28,020 nt of DNA, taken from Streptosporangiaceae bacterium. GTDB lineage: Bacteria; Actinomycetota; Actinomycetes; Streptosporangiales; Streptosporangiaceae. The stretch is from positions 1 through 28,020 of the forward strand of contig JAICWX010000085.1 in NCBI GenBank assembly GCA_025934635.1. The letters run 5' to 3'. Positions 6,840-14,538 of the stretch are shown piece after piece. The translations under genes and the position numbers were made by a program. How positions within the stretch are numbered: the stretch's first letter is position 1; every line of letters begins with the position of its first letter. The notes below the pieces were generated by a model, which was not told the DNA's origin, searched no databases, and saw only the letters and a list, made by a program, of their open reading frames with translations.

Positions 6840-8836
6840 GGGGCACCTACCTCGACGGCGGTACGCCGCTGGGCCGCGGTGCGGCCCTGGCTGTCACCGG
6901 AGTTCCGTCGCCGGCCGGGCCACGCCGCCGCGGCGCCGCCGAGCGCCATCACCAGGCCGCCGAGCCACAGCCAGTTCACGCCGGGGTTGCGGTAGAACCG
7001 GAAGGTGGCCGACCCGCCGTCGTTCTGCAGCGAGATCACCGACGCGTACAGGTCCCAGATGATCCCCCGGTGGATGGACGGCGAGCCGATCGGCTCGGTG
7101 GCCGCCGGGTACAGGTTCATCCGCGGGGTGAGCGTGGCCGCCCGGCCACCGGCCGGGCTCGTGACCGACACCGGCGCCGTGAGCACGATGCGCTGCGGCT
7201 GCTGGTCCGTACGCAGGCCCTGGTACCGCAGCACCTGCCCGCCGAAGACGGTGCTCTGGCCGGTCTTCAGCGTGACCTGGGCCTGCTGGCCCAGGGTGGA
7301 TGACGCGGTGATGCCCACGGCGACCAGCGCGAGTCCCAGGTGCACCGCCAGGCCCGCGTGCCGTCGCCGTCCCCTGACCAGGGCCCGCAGCGCGCCGCCG
7401 CGCGAACCGCGCCGCCCGATCGCCAGCCCGCTGAGGAGCTCCTGGCCGTTGGTGACGAAGACCAGCGCGGCCAGCCCGAACCCGGCGATGGCCGTGACCT
7501 GGCGGACGCCCGCCGCGGCGGCGGCGATCATGACCAGGGCGGCCGCGGAAGCGGGCGCCCGCAGCCGCCGCAGGGCCCGCGACCGGTTGGTGGCGCGCCA
7601 GGGCAGCAGCGGAGCCGTGCCGGCCAGCAGCAGGATCAGCAGGAACACCGGCGTGACCGAGCTGCGGAAGTAGGGGCCGCCGACGGTCACCTGCTGGCCC
7701 GTGACGGCCTCGACGACGAGCGGGAACGTCGTGCCCAGCAAGATGATCGCGGTGGCGGCGAGCAGCAGCATGTTGTTGGCGACGAACGCCCCTTCGCGGG
7801 AAACCGCCGAGGTCAGGCTGGGTGAGGAGCGCAGCGCCGGCAGGCGCCAGGCCACCAGGCCGAAGCCGGACAGCAGCACCAGCGCCAGGAAGGCCAGGTA
7901 GGCCGGCCCGACCGACGTCTGCGCGAACGCGTGCACCGAGGACAGCACGTTGCCGCGGGTCAGGAACGTGCCGAACGTCATCAGCGAGAACGCGCCGATG
8001 ACCAGGACGATGTTCCACAGCCGGGCCATGCCGCGCCGTTCCTGCAGCATGACCGAGTGCAGGAACGCGGTGGCCATCAGCCAGGGCAGGAGGGCGACGT
8101 TCTCGACGGGATCCCAGGCCCAGTAGCCTCCCCAGCCGAGCACGGAATACGACCAGAGCGCTCCCAGCGTCAGCCCGATGGTCAGGAAGCACCACACCAC
8201 CAGCGTCCACCGGCGGATCAGCGAGACCCACTGGTCCGAGCCCTGCCCGGCCAGCAGCGCCGCGATGCCGAAGGCGAAGGGCACGGTGAAGCCGATGAAC
8301 CCGAGGTACAGGAACGGCGGATGCACCGCCATCAGCGGATGGTTCTGCAGCAACGGCGCCGGGCCGCGGCCGTCCGCCGGCGGCTTGACCAGGCCGCCGA
8401 ACGGCCGGGCGGGGCCGTTGATCAGGATCAGGTAGAACACCTGGACCGCGAACAGCACGCCGAGCGCGTACGGGAACGTCGGCGGCCGGTCCCGCCGGAA
8501 CCGCAGCGCGACGACGGCGAGGTAGCCGGCCAGGATGAGGTTCCAGAGCAGCAGCGAGCCGTCATCGGCCGCCCACAGGGACAGCGCCTTGAAGAAGACC
8601 GGAGTCTCCCGCGACGAGTTGTCGGCGACGTAGCGGATCGCGAAGTCGTTGGTCAGCAGCGCGGCCAGCATCGTGGCGTTCGCCGCGGCGACGGTCGCGA
8701 ACAGGCCGAACGCGCACCGCCGGGCGCTTTCGACCAGTGCGGAGCGGCCGGTCGCCGCCCCGGCCGCCGCGGCGACCAGGCCGTAGCCGGCCACCGCGAG
8801 CCCGAACAGCAGGAGGTAGGTCCCGAGCTGGCTCAT
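6836..8836 (-). CDS. ccmF: Heme lyase CcmF (WWD family)
   Basis: Polytopic membrane subunit of the System I cytochrome c synthetase; it takes heme from holo-CcmE and attaches it to apocytochrome. The product is 666 residues with about 14-15 helices. The WWD domain is clear (WGGYWAWDPVENVALLPWL, about 235-253), and the flanking heme-liganding segment LLQNHPLMAVHPP (162-174) carries conserved histidines. A large extracytoplasmic C-terminal domain precedes a final helix. I chose ATG 8836 because GGAGG sits six bases upstream; a GTG at 8842 overlaps the ccmE stop and is also possible. The stop overlaps ccmG by four bases. Confidence 0.95.
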   Translation of the reverse strand: MSQLGTYLLLFGLAVAGYGLVAAAAGAATGRSALVESARRCAFGLFATVAAANATMLAALLTNDFAIRYVADNSSRETPVFFKALSLWAADDGSLLLWNLILAGYLAVVALRFRRDRPPTFPYALGVLFAVQVFYLILINGPARPFGGLVKPPADGRGPAPLLQNHPLMAVHPPFLYLGFIGFTVPFAFGIAALLAGQGSDQWVSLIRRWTLVVWCFLTIGLTLGALWSYSVLGWGGYWAWDPVENVALLPWLMATAFLHSVMLQERRGMARLWNIVLVIGAFSLMTFGTFLTRGNVLSSVHAFAQTSVGPAYLAFLALVLLSGFGLVAWRLPALRSSPSLTSAVSREGAFVANNMLLLAATAIILLGTTFPLVVEAVTGQQVTVGGPYFRSSVTPVFLLILLLAGTAPLLPWRATNRSRALRRLRAPASAAALVMIAAAAAGVRQVTAIAGFGLAALVFVTNGQELLSGLAIGRRGSRGGALRALVRGRRRHAGLAVHLGLALVAVGITASSTLGQQAQVTLKTGQSTVFGGQVLRYQGLRTDQQPQRIVLTAPVSVTSPAGGRAATLTPRMNLYPAATEPIGSPSIHRGIIWDLYASVISLQNDGGSATFRFYRNPGVNWLWLGGLVMALGGAAAAWPGRRRNSGDSQGRTAAQRRTAVEVGAP

Positions 8837-8838
8837 CG

Positions 8839-9330
8839 TCACCCTCCGGACTTCAGGTCGGCTCGGTGCGGTGGCGATTCTCCGGGTCTGGGCGGGGCGT
8901 AGTCGCCGTTGTGCCGCACCAGCAGCGTGTCGGCGTGGAAGCGCCCGTCGGCGCCCAGAGCGCCCTCGAGGACGACGCCCTGGCCTGCCTTGAACAGTTC
9001 AGGTACCGCGCCGGTGTCGGAGATCGGCATCGAGTCGGTGCCGTCCGTCACGGTGAACATCAGCACCGACGACGCGTGCCGGACGCTGCCCGGCACGACG
9101 TAGCCGCCGAGGCGGATCCGCTGCCCGACCTCCGCCTGGTGGTGCGCCACGACATCGGCCGGGGTGAGGTAGTAGACGAAGTTGCCGGTCAGCCCGCGGA
9201 TCGTGATCCAGCCGAGCGCGAGCACGATCACGGCGAGGCAGGCGGCGATCCGCAGCCGGGGTCCGTGCCAGCCGCGGCGGCGGGCGGCATCGGCCGGCGG
9301 CCCAGAGAGCTCCAGGAGATCCTGGCTCAC
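8839..9330 (-). CDS. ccmE: Periplasmic-type heme chaperone CcmE
   Basis: Binds heme covalently on the outer face of the membrane and passes it to CcmF. From GTG 9330, which overlaps the ccmD stop as GTGA, it has 163 residues. A single anchor helix lies at about 28-46. The OB-fold domain begins NFVYYLTPADVVAH and contains RIRLGGYVVPGSVRH and VLEGALGADGRFHADTLLVRH. The heme-binding motif is His140-x3-Tyr144 (HNGDY), the classical H-x3-Y form, not the Cys variant of archaea and some deltaproteobacteria. A longer reading from 9414 would lie inside ccmD and adds non-conserved residues. Confidence 0.93.
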   Translation of the reverse strand: MSQDLLELSGPPADAARRRGWHGPRLRIAACLAVIVLALGWITIRGLTGNFVYYLTPADVVAHHQAEVGQRIRLGGYVVPGSVRHASSVLMFTVTDGTDSMPISDTGAVPELFKAGQGVVLEGALGADGRFHADTLLVRHNGDYAPPRPGESPPHRADLKSGG

Positions 9331-9479
9331 GACCGACGCCGCCCGCCGCGCGCTCGCTGGGCGACGGCGGATACGTACTGCCGGGCCCGGCGCGTCCGGA
9401 CCGCGAGCCGCCACCGGTAGCCGACCAGTACTGCCAGCGTGAGGGCATAGCCCGCGGCGACGTAGCCGACGTCATGCAT
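9327..9479 (-). CDS. ccmD: Small membrane protein CcmD
   Basis: Fifty-residue protein with one transmembrane helix (GYVAAGYALTLAVLVGYRW) and a very basic C-terminus (RTRRARQYV), the standard CcmD pattern. CcmD stabilises CcmC-CcmE and is needed for release of holo-CcmE. Start ATG 9479 (MHDVGY) lies eight bases inside the ccmC 3' end. The reading frame stays open upstream to 9509, but that part lies in ccmC and is not CcmD-like. Placement between ccmC and ccmE is the conserved order. Confidence 0.85.
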   Translation of the reverse strand: MHDVGYVAAGYALTLAVLVGYRWRLAVRTRRARQYVSAVAQRARGGRRRS

Positions 9480-10278
9480 GGCCGTCGCTCCCAACCGAGG
9501 TAGGGGCAACCGAGGTAGGGGCGACCGAGGCGGGGATGTCGGCCGGCCGCGGGCGGCGCGCCCGCGGGGCCGGGTGAGAGGTGACCGGCGTGGAGCTGCG
9601 ATCCTCCAGCCGGCCGACCCGCATGCGCACGGCCATCAGGTAGCCGTAGGCCAGCGAGAAGGTCACGAACCCGAGCAGCAGCGCCGCCAGCATGCTGCCG
9701 GCGATGGTCGGCGCCCCCAGCCGCAGCACCGTCGCCTGCTGGTGCAGCGACCGCCACCACACGACGGACTCGTGCACGATCGGCACGTCGATGAATCCGA
9801 TCACGCCGATGACCGCCGACCACTTGGCGCGCCGGGTCGGGCTATCGGCCACCTTGCGCAGCGACAGATAGCCCACGTAGATCAGCAGCAGCACGGCGGT
9901 CGTGGTGAGCCGAGGATCCCACGTCCACCAGGTACCCCATACCGGGCGCCCCCACAGCGAACCGAGCACGATGGTCAGCACGCAGAACTGGATGCCGATC
10001 TCCGCCGACGCGGCGGCCACCCGGTCCCACTGGATGCGCCCGGTCTTGAGGTAGGCGACGCTGGCTCCAAACACCACGCCGAAGGCCAGGAACGTCACCC
10101 ACGCGGCCGGGACGTGCACGTACATCAGGCGCTGGACGTCACCCTGGGTGGCATCCGGCGGCACCACGAACAACCCGATGACCGCCGTCGCCACCAGCCC
10201 GGCGAGCGTCGCGACGCCCATGATCCGCTGCGCCCGATAGCCACCCAGCACGGTGAGCGCCCGGTACAGGTACTTCAT
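9472..10278 (-). CDS. ccmC: Heme-handling membrane protein CcmC (WWD family)
   Basis: Transfers heme to CcmE at the outer face of the membrane. It has 268 residues and six predicted helices. The WWD motif is present (WGRPVWGTWWTWDPRLTTT, about 110-127), and both histidine axial ligands expected of CcmC can be seen: His55 in MYVHVPAAW and His179 in WWRSLHQQ. The C-terminal tail has tandem SVAPTSVAPTS units. The ATG follows GGAGCGG at good spacing. It starts 25 bp after the cytochrome gene and overlaps ccmD by eight bases. Confidence 0.95.
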   Translation of the reverse strand: MKYLYRALTVLGGYRAQRIMGVATLAGLVATAVIGLFVVPPDATQGDVQRLMYVHVPAAWVTFLAFGVVFGASVAYLKTGRIQWDRVAAASAEIGIQFCVLTIVLGSLWGRPVWGTWWTWDPRLTTTAVLLLIYVGYLSLRKVADSPTRRAKWSAVIGVIGFIDVPIVHESVVWWRSLHQQATVLRLGAPTIAGSMLAALLLGFVTFSLAYGYLMAVRMRVGRLEDRSSTPVTSHPAPRARRPRPADIPASVAPTSVAPTSVGSDGHA

Positions 10279-10303
10279 TGGACCGCTCCGATCTCGGCGC
10301 GCG

Positions 10304-11731
10304 CTATATCGACAGGAGGTACTGCACGAGGTCGTTCTCCTGGGCGGCCGTCAGGCCCAGGTGGAACACCTGGTCGTAGTGCTTGACCACGGCCAGCAGG
10401 GTCGGGAACCGGCCGTCGTGGTAGAAGCCGCCCTTCACGTGGGTCCAGAGCCCGGCCAGCGGAGTAGTGCGGTACATATGCGTCGGCGAGCGGTCCGCGT
10501 CGAAGTTGTCGATGCCGATCTGCTTGCCCGGGTGCAGGTTCTGCCCGGGTTCGGTGAAGATCGGCGGCACGTGGCACGTCGAGCACTCCGCCTGCCCGTC
10601 GAACAGCTTCTTGCCGCGGGCCGCCGCCGCCGCGTCGAACGATCCCTTGGGCGGCGTGGGCGCGCTGAGCGACAGCTGGTAAGCCTGCAGCCCTGGCAGC
10701 TTGGGCGTAACCAGGTCATTCTTGGCCACGACGTGCCCGAAGTGGTTCTCCGCGGCGATCGGGAACTGGCTGGCGTTGTCGAGCCGCGGGTCGATGAACG
10801 TACCCTGGCCGTGCATCTCCAGGACCGCGACGAAGGCGTTCCAGTACGGGATCGAGCCCCAGCCGGTGTAGGTGTGCAGGTTGACGCCGGCCAGGCCGAA
10901 GGCGGGCGGGATCAGCGCCGCGGACGAGCGCCCGTCGGGCTGGAACCCCTTGCCGTCCAGGAACAGTTCCGCGTCGAACTTGCCCGGTCCCCAGGCGTCG
11001 AGGACCTTGTGCACCGTCGCCACGTTGGTGTGCAGCAGCGTCGCGACCGGCTGCAGGTTCGGCGCGAGCCCGATGATGGCGCCCACGTTCAGGTCGCGGT
11101 TGGCCCAGCCGTCCAGGCGGTGGCCGATGCCCGGGGCCAGGGAGTTGTCGACGGTCGAGTGGCACAGCGCGCACTCGATGCCGACCGAATTGAGCTTGCC
11201 GCCGCTGTCGAAGATGCCCTTGACGCCGACCACCGCGTTGAGCTTGAGGAGAGCCAGCGTCGTGGCCGGGTCGTTCAGGTCGACCGTCCCGTTACCGATG
11301 CCCTGACGCACCGACTGCGGCAGCGCGTCCACGTCGACCTTGAGTCCCACCCCCAGCGCGGCTTTCGGGCTGAGGCCGGGGCCCACGCCGCCGTTCTTCG
11401 CGCCGGCGATCGCCTGGTTGAGGTGCAAGATGCCGCCCCAGAACGCCTGGTCGCCGAACGTGTCGAAGCGGAAGGTCTGCTTGCCCTGGCTCACCAGCGC
11501 GGCGGCGGTGGCGGTAGTGCCCTGGTCCTGGGCGGCCGCGCTGCCGCCCGTCCGGGCGCTTACCTGTGGCGCGCTCGCCACGGCGGTCAGCCCCATCGCC
11601 ACGAGCGCGCTGACCAGGCTGGCCGCGACCGGCAGCAGCCACTTGCCGCGTCTATGACCTGTCAGAACGGATCGCCATCGCGGCTTCCCAGGCCTGCCGG
11701 TGTCGCTGCTGGAGTCGGACGAAGGCCCCAT
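10304..11731 (-). CDS. Membrane-anchored or secreted di-heme cytochrome c, cytochrome c peroxidase-like
   Basis: Probable client of the surrounding maturation system. In the frame used here (from a TTG at 11737) heme motifs are C189-A-L-C-H193 and C385-S-T-C-H389; the likely ATG at 11731, with AGAAGGTG upstream, shortens this by two residues. A hydrophobic segment at about 33-55 is a signal peptide or anchor. The C-terminal heme domain (ARGKKLFDGQ...FTEPGQNLHPGKQIGIDNF...SPTHMYRTTPLAGLW...GGFYHDGRF) resembles the MauG/cytochrome c peroxidase-like superfamily, where the distal ligands control redox catalysis. The N-terminal half (TFRFDTFGDQAFWGGILHLNQAI) matches no domain I can name. It sits between ccmB and ccmC. 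The substrate is unknown; peroxidase, oxidase and electron carrier are all possible. Confidence 0.85.
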   Translation of the reverse strand: MGPSSDSSSDTGRPGKPRWRSVLTGHRRGKWLLPVAASLVSALVAMGLTAVASAPQVSARTGGSAAAQDQGTTATAAALVSQGKQTFRFDTFGDQAFWGGILHLNQAIAGAKNGGVGPGLSPKAALGVGLKVDVDALPQSVRQGIGNGTVDLNDPATTLALLKLNAVVGVKGIFDSGGKLNSVGIECALCHSTVDNSLAPGIGHRLDGWANRDLNVGAIIGLAPNLQPVATLLHTNVATVHKVLDAWGPGKFDAELFLDGKGFQPDGRSSAALIPPAFGLAGVNLHTYTGWGSIPYWNAFVAVLEMHGQGTFIDPRLDNASQFPIAAENHFGHVVAKNDLVTPKLPGLQAYQLSLSAPTPPKGSFDAAAAARGKKLFDGQAECSTCHVPPIFTEPGQNLHPGKQIGIDNFDADRSPTHMYRTTPLAGLWTHVKGGFYHDGRFPTLLAVVKHYDQVFHLGLTAAQENDLVQYLLSI

Positions 11732-11741
11732 CGCCAATCAC

Positions 11742-11757
11742 CTTCTATCGCCAACGA
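11742..11757. promoter_or_regulatory. Shared 16-bp motif upstream of the di-heme cytochrome gene
   Basis: Minus-strand reading TCGTTGGCGATAGAAG, ending ten bases before the ATG. A copy with 14 of 16 identical bases lies upstream of ccmA at 13214-13229. It sits in an AT-richer patch within the 90-bp gap between ccmB and the cytochrome gene, so a second promoter or operator within the operon is likely. The AGAAGG end doubles as the ribosome site here. Confidence 0.5.
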
Positions 11758-11821
11758 AAATGTATGTTAGAAGAATGCTCGCCGGGCGGCGATGATGTCA
11801 ATGCCCGCCGGGCAAGTCGCC

Positions 11822-12493
11822 TCAGTCCTCGAGAAGATGGCCGAACACGATGTAGCCGGCCGCCAGGAAGGCGACGTCGAACGCCACCAGCAGGCTCAGC
11901 CACCCGCCGATCCCGGCGGTGGTGCCGTGGGTGAGGTCCGCGGTCGCCCGGGTCGCCGCGATGATCACCGGGCTGACCAGAGGGAGAACGAGGACCGGCA
12001 GCGCGGCCTGCCGGGTACGGCTGCGCACGGCGAGCAGGCCGAGCAGGCTGCCCAGCGTGCTCAGCCCGGCGATGCCCAGCACGCCGACGAGCAGGAGCAG
12101 GGCAGGCGCGGAGCCGACCGGCAGCCCGAACAGCACGATCACGATGCCCGTCGTCACCAGCAGGAGCACGATCAGCTGCACGAACGCCGCGGCCGCCTTG
12201 CCGAGGTAGACCGCGCCCTTGTCCACCGGAGAGAGCAGCAGGCCCTCCAGTGCACCGTTGGCCGCCTCGTGCTGATAGGACCGGTGGCACAATTCCACCG
12301 ACGCGAACAGCGCGGCCAGCCACAGCAGCGCCGGCGCCGTCTGGGCGAGCAGCAGCCGGTCAGGTCCCAGGGCGAAGCCGAACGCGAGCAGCATCGTGGC
12401 CGCGAACGGAAGGACGGTGCCCATGGCGGACCGGCTGCGCAGCTCCGTCCGCAGGTCCTTGGCGGCGATCGCCTGGGCGACCCGCAGGCTCAT
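11822..12493 (-). CDS. ccmB: Heme exporter permease CcmB
   Basis: Membrane subunit of the CcmAB(CD) ABC complex that uses ATP to release holo-CcmE from CcmC. It has 223 residues from ATG 12493, with six helices. The N-terminus (AIAAKDLRTELRSRSAMGTVLPFA) and the ELCHRSYQHEAANGALEGLL segment, which includes the conserved E-x3-G-ALE-LL coupling region, are typical of CcmB. The ATG overlaps the ccmA stop (TGATG); a GTG codon directly before it is an alternative. The gene is separated from ccmC by the cytochrome gene, which is not the usual ccmABCD contiguity. Confidence 0.92.
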   Translation of the reverse strand: MSLRVAQAIAAKDLRTELRSRSAMGTVLPFAATMLLAFGFALGPDRLLLAQTAPALLWLAALFASVELCHRSYQHEAANGALEGLLLSPVDKGAVYLGKAAAAFVQLIVLLLVTTGIVIVLFGLPVGSAPALLLLVGVLGIAGLSTLGSLLGLLAVRSRTRQAALPVLVLPLVSPVIIAATRATADLTHGTTAGIGGWLSLLVAFDVAFLAAGYIVFGHLLED

Positions 12494-13170
12494 CACGGCG
12501 CGGCCCCGCGCGGGGTGATCACGCCAGGGGCGACCACGCGACCGCCATCCATCGTCACTTCACGGTCGATGAGGTGCGCGGGCGGCGCCTCGTGGCTGGC
12601 CATCACGACGGTCTGCCCGGTGGCGTGCGCGGTGGCCAGCAGCCCGTCGACCACGACCCGGGCATCGACGTCCAGGGCGGCGTACGGCTCGTCGAGCAAG
12701 ATGAGCGCGGGGGCGCGCATGAGGCACCGGGCCAGGGTCAGGCGCTGGCGCATGCCCTGCGAGAAGCGGTCGACCCGCACGGCCGCCACTTCCTCGAGCC
12801 CGACCCGTTCGAGCGCAGGCCCGGCCAGTCGGGGGTCGATGTCGTACAGGCGGCAGGCGAACCGCAGGTTCTCGGCCGCGGTCAGCTCTCCGTACATGCG
12901 TGTCTCATGGCTCAGCAGATCGGTCCGCGCGCGGATGGCGCTCTGCTCTGTCCGCAGGTCGAAGCCGAGCACGCTTCCGTCGCCGAAGGTCGGCGAGATA
13001 GCCGTGGCGATCAGCCGGAGGAGCGTGGTCTTTCCCGAGCCGTTCCAGCCACGCAGCCAGGCCGTCTCGCCCGGCGCTACCTCGAGGGTGACCTGGCTGA
13101 CGGCCGCCAGGCCGTCGAACAGCCTCGTCACCCTCGACAGACGTATGGCGGCCGCCTGGGTCGCCGTCAC
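12493..13170 (-). CDS. ccmA: Heme exporter ATP-binding protein CcmA
   Basis: ATPase of the CcmAB complex. From the GTG at 13170 it has 225 residues, close to the usual CcmA length. Motifs: Walker A GWNGSGKTT (41-49), signature FSQGMRQR (136-143), Walker B ALILLDEP (155-162) and switch His193 in MASHE. Start choice: the frame is open to a GTG at 13260, but the extra N-terminal residues cover an AT-rich stretch holding the motif shared with the cytochrome gene, and the ribosome site for 13260 has no spacing. GAAGG five bases before 13170 fits better. GTG codons at 13200 and 13209 are also possible. It is the first gene of the operon. Confidence 0.9.
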   Translation of the reverse strand: MTATQAAAIRLSRVTRLFDGLAAVSQVTLEVAPGETAWLRGWNGSGKTTLLRLIATAISPTFGDGSVLGFDLRTEQSAIRARTDLLSHETRMYGELTAAENLRFACRLYDIDPRLAGPALERVGLEEVAAVRVDRFSQGMRQRLTLARCLMRAPALILLDEPYAALDVDARVVVDGLLATAHATGQTVVMASHEAPPAHLIDREVTMDGGRVVAPGVITPRGAAP

Positions 13171-13213
13171 CAGCGCCTTCGACGCGAGCTGTCCGGTCAC
13201 GACGGCCACCTGG

Positions 13214-13229
13214 CTTCTACTGCCAACGA
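13214..13229. promoter_or_regulatory. Shared 16-bp motif upstream of ccmA
   Basis: Minus-strand reading TCGTTGGCAGTAGAAG, 14 of 16 bases the same as the element before the cytochrome gene (11742-11757), within an AT-rich segment (TCAATTATCG) unlike the surrounding coding DNA. It is a candidate promoter or operator of the ccm operon. No conventional -35/-10 pair is obvious. Confidence 0.5.
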
Positions 13230-13260
13230 TAATTGACGATAGAGACCGTATGCCCGCCAC

Positions 13261-13317
13261 CTCCGCCGGGTCAACCCCGCCGGCCAGCCGGGCGGGCCGG
13301 ACCCCGCTACGGCGGAG
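13261..13317. terminator. Possible hairpin between the SnoaL gene and ccmA
   Basis: CTCCGCCG (13261-13268) and CGGCGGAG (13310-13317) form an 8-bp inverted repeat that encloses a further GC stem (CCCGCCGGC against GCCGGGCGGG). It lies just after the SnoaL stop on the minus strand. There is no T tract, so it may be a rho-independent-like hairpin only in the loose actinobacterial sense. Confidence 0.3.
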
Positions 13318-13331
13318 CGGTCATGGGCGGC

Positions 13332-13736
13332 TCATGCTTCGTCGTCCCACGCCATCGACGTGATCCGCCAGCCGTCAGGCGTGCGGACGAACTGCGTCGC
13401 GATCCGCCCGCGCGCGGCGAACGACGCACCGTCCCGCACGCCCCGCTTCTCGTACGTGCTGAACCGGTGCGCCACCTTGCCGAACGACTCGGTCACCGCA
13501 CCCGTCTCCACCTCCTCGAACGACGTCAGCACGCCGGCGTCGACCAGCGCGCGGCGGGGCTCGGTGAACCCCGCCACCGTCGTATCGTCAGGAGCGTCAC
13601 CGATCGCGTTGATGAGCCGGCCCGCCGGGGTGAACAAGCCGGGCAGCCGCTCATACGCCGGCGTCCCGCCGGGACCGAACGACACCGCCAGGAAAAACCG
13701 GTCCATCAGCGCGCTGAGTTCTTCGTCGATCGTCAT
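13332..13736 (-). CDS. SnoaL-like/NTF2-fold protein (DUF4440 type)
   Basis: Small cytosolic protein of 134 residues with the NTF2/SnoaL cone fold: N-terminal helix MTIDEELSALMDRFFLAVS, central LFTPAGRLINAIGD, and a C-terminal strand pair (ARGRIATQFVRTPDGWRITSMAWDDEA) ending in the W-R-I-x-S-M-x-W-D signature of the family. Such proteins act as small-molecule isomerases, cyclases or simple ligand binders; no function can be assigned. It lies 48 bp after the TetR gene on the same strand and probably shares its transcript. Confidence 0.75.
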   Translation of the reverse strand: MTIDEELSALMDRFFLAVSFGPGGTPAYERLPGLFTPAGRLINAIGDAPDDTTVAGFTEPRRALVDAGVLTSFEEVETGAVTESFGKVAHRFSTYEKRGVRDGASFAARGRIATQFVRTPDGWRITSMAWDDEA

Positions 13737-13784
13737 TCTCGTATTGTGCCGCGATGTGGATGCCGCTGTCGGCGACGGAACCGG

Positions 13785-14459
13785 TCAGCCGCCGTGGAGC
13801 CGGGCGAGGCCGTCGAGGATGAAGTCGAGTGCGAACTTGAACTCGGCGTCGTCATCGCACCGGCCGAGGGCGCCGCCGTGGGTGACCGCGAGGGCCATCT
13901 CCACGACGTAGGGATGGCTGGCGCCGAGAGCGCTCGCGAGGGCGGTGGCCGCCTCCGGCTCGAGGTCGCCGGAATCGTCGAAGAGGGCCTGGGTGAACCC
14001 GAGCAGGTGGCTGCCGAGGATGTGCAGGGCGTGATGCGTCTGCGCGATCGAGAAGCCGCCTTCGCGGAGGATGCCGAGCACCGCGTTGACGTATTTCAGC
14101 GCGGCGGGCCCCGGTGCGGCCTGCGCCTCCACCGTGCGGGGTGCCCACGGGTGGCGCAGCATGACGCTGCGCGCGGCGAGCGCCAGCTGGCGCAGCGACG
14201 CCTTCCAGTCGGCGCCCTCGGCGCTGACCGGGATCTGGCTGATCACGGCATCGGCCATGCCGGCCAGCAGGTCGTCCTTGTTGCGCACGTGCGTGTAGAG
14301 GGACATCGCCTCGACGCCCAGCTCCTGCGCGAGCCTGCGCATGCTGATGGACTCGATGCCGTCGCGGTCGGCGAGCGCGATGGCCGCTGCCATCACCCGC
14401 TCCCTGGTCAGCTGGGTGCGGCGTTCAGGGCCCGTGGGGTGCAGCGCGGAGAGTTTCAC
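13785..14459 (-). CDS. TetR/AcrR-family transcriptional repressor
   Basis: Ligand-responsive repressor of 224 residues. The N-terminal helix-turn-helix (LTRERVMAAAIALADRDGIE, then SMRRLAQELGVEAMSLYTHV) is followed by RNKDDLLAGMADAV. The C-terminal ligand and dimerisation part (HPWAPRTVEAQAAPGP, HALHILGSHLLGFTQALF) resembles the TetR_C_1 group. A GTG start at 14459 follows a GGGGG run. It diverges from an MDR oxidoreductase gene across three palindromic sites that fit a TetR operator, so self-repression and control of the oxidoreductase are likely. Confidence 0.88.
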   Translation of the reverse strand: MKLSALHPTGPERRTQLTRERVMAAAIALADRDGIESISMRRLAQELGVEAMSLYTHVRNKDDLLAGMADAVISQIPVSAEGADWKASLRQLALAARSVMLRHPWAPRTVEAQAAPGPAALKYVNAVLGILREGGFSIAQTHHALHILGSHLLGFTQALFDDSGDLEPEAATALASALGASHPYVVEMALAVTHGGALGRCDDDAEFKFALDFILDGLARLHGG

Positions 14460-14510
14460 ACCGCCAGCCCCCGCCCGCGACCACGGCTCGTGTCACCCAA
14501 GAGACCTCCC

Positions 14511-14538
14511 TTGACATCCTTACGTCGTAAAGTTTAAC
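14511..14538 (+). promoter_or_regulatory. Probable promoter of the MDR oxidoreductase gene
   Basis: A perfect TTGACA -35 (14511-14516) and a -10-like TTTAAC (14533-14538) are separated by 16 bp; operator 1 fills the spacer. Repressor binding would block RNA polymerase directly. The -10 is a weak match, hence moderate confidence. Confidence 0.5.

Noticed and set aside
10253..11770. A 505-codon plus-strand open frame opposite the cytochrome gene
   Set aside because: The product is Arg/Val/Glu-rich without motifs, while the minus strand has two CxxCH motifs and an operon position. High GC produces such antisense frames.
13233..13254. Plus-strand TTGACG/TATGCC near ccmA as a promoter
   Set aside because: The spacer is about 10 bp, and no credible plus-strand gene follows before the SnoaL/TetR genes on the minus strand.
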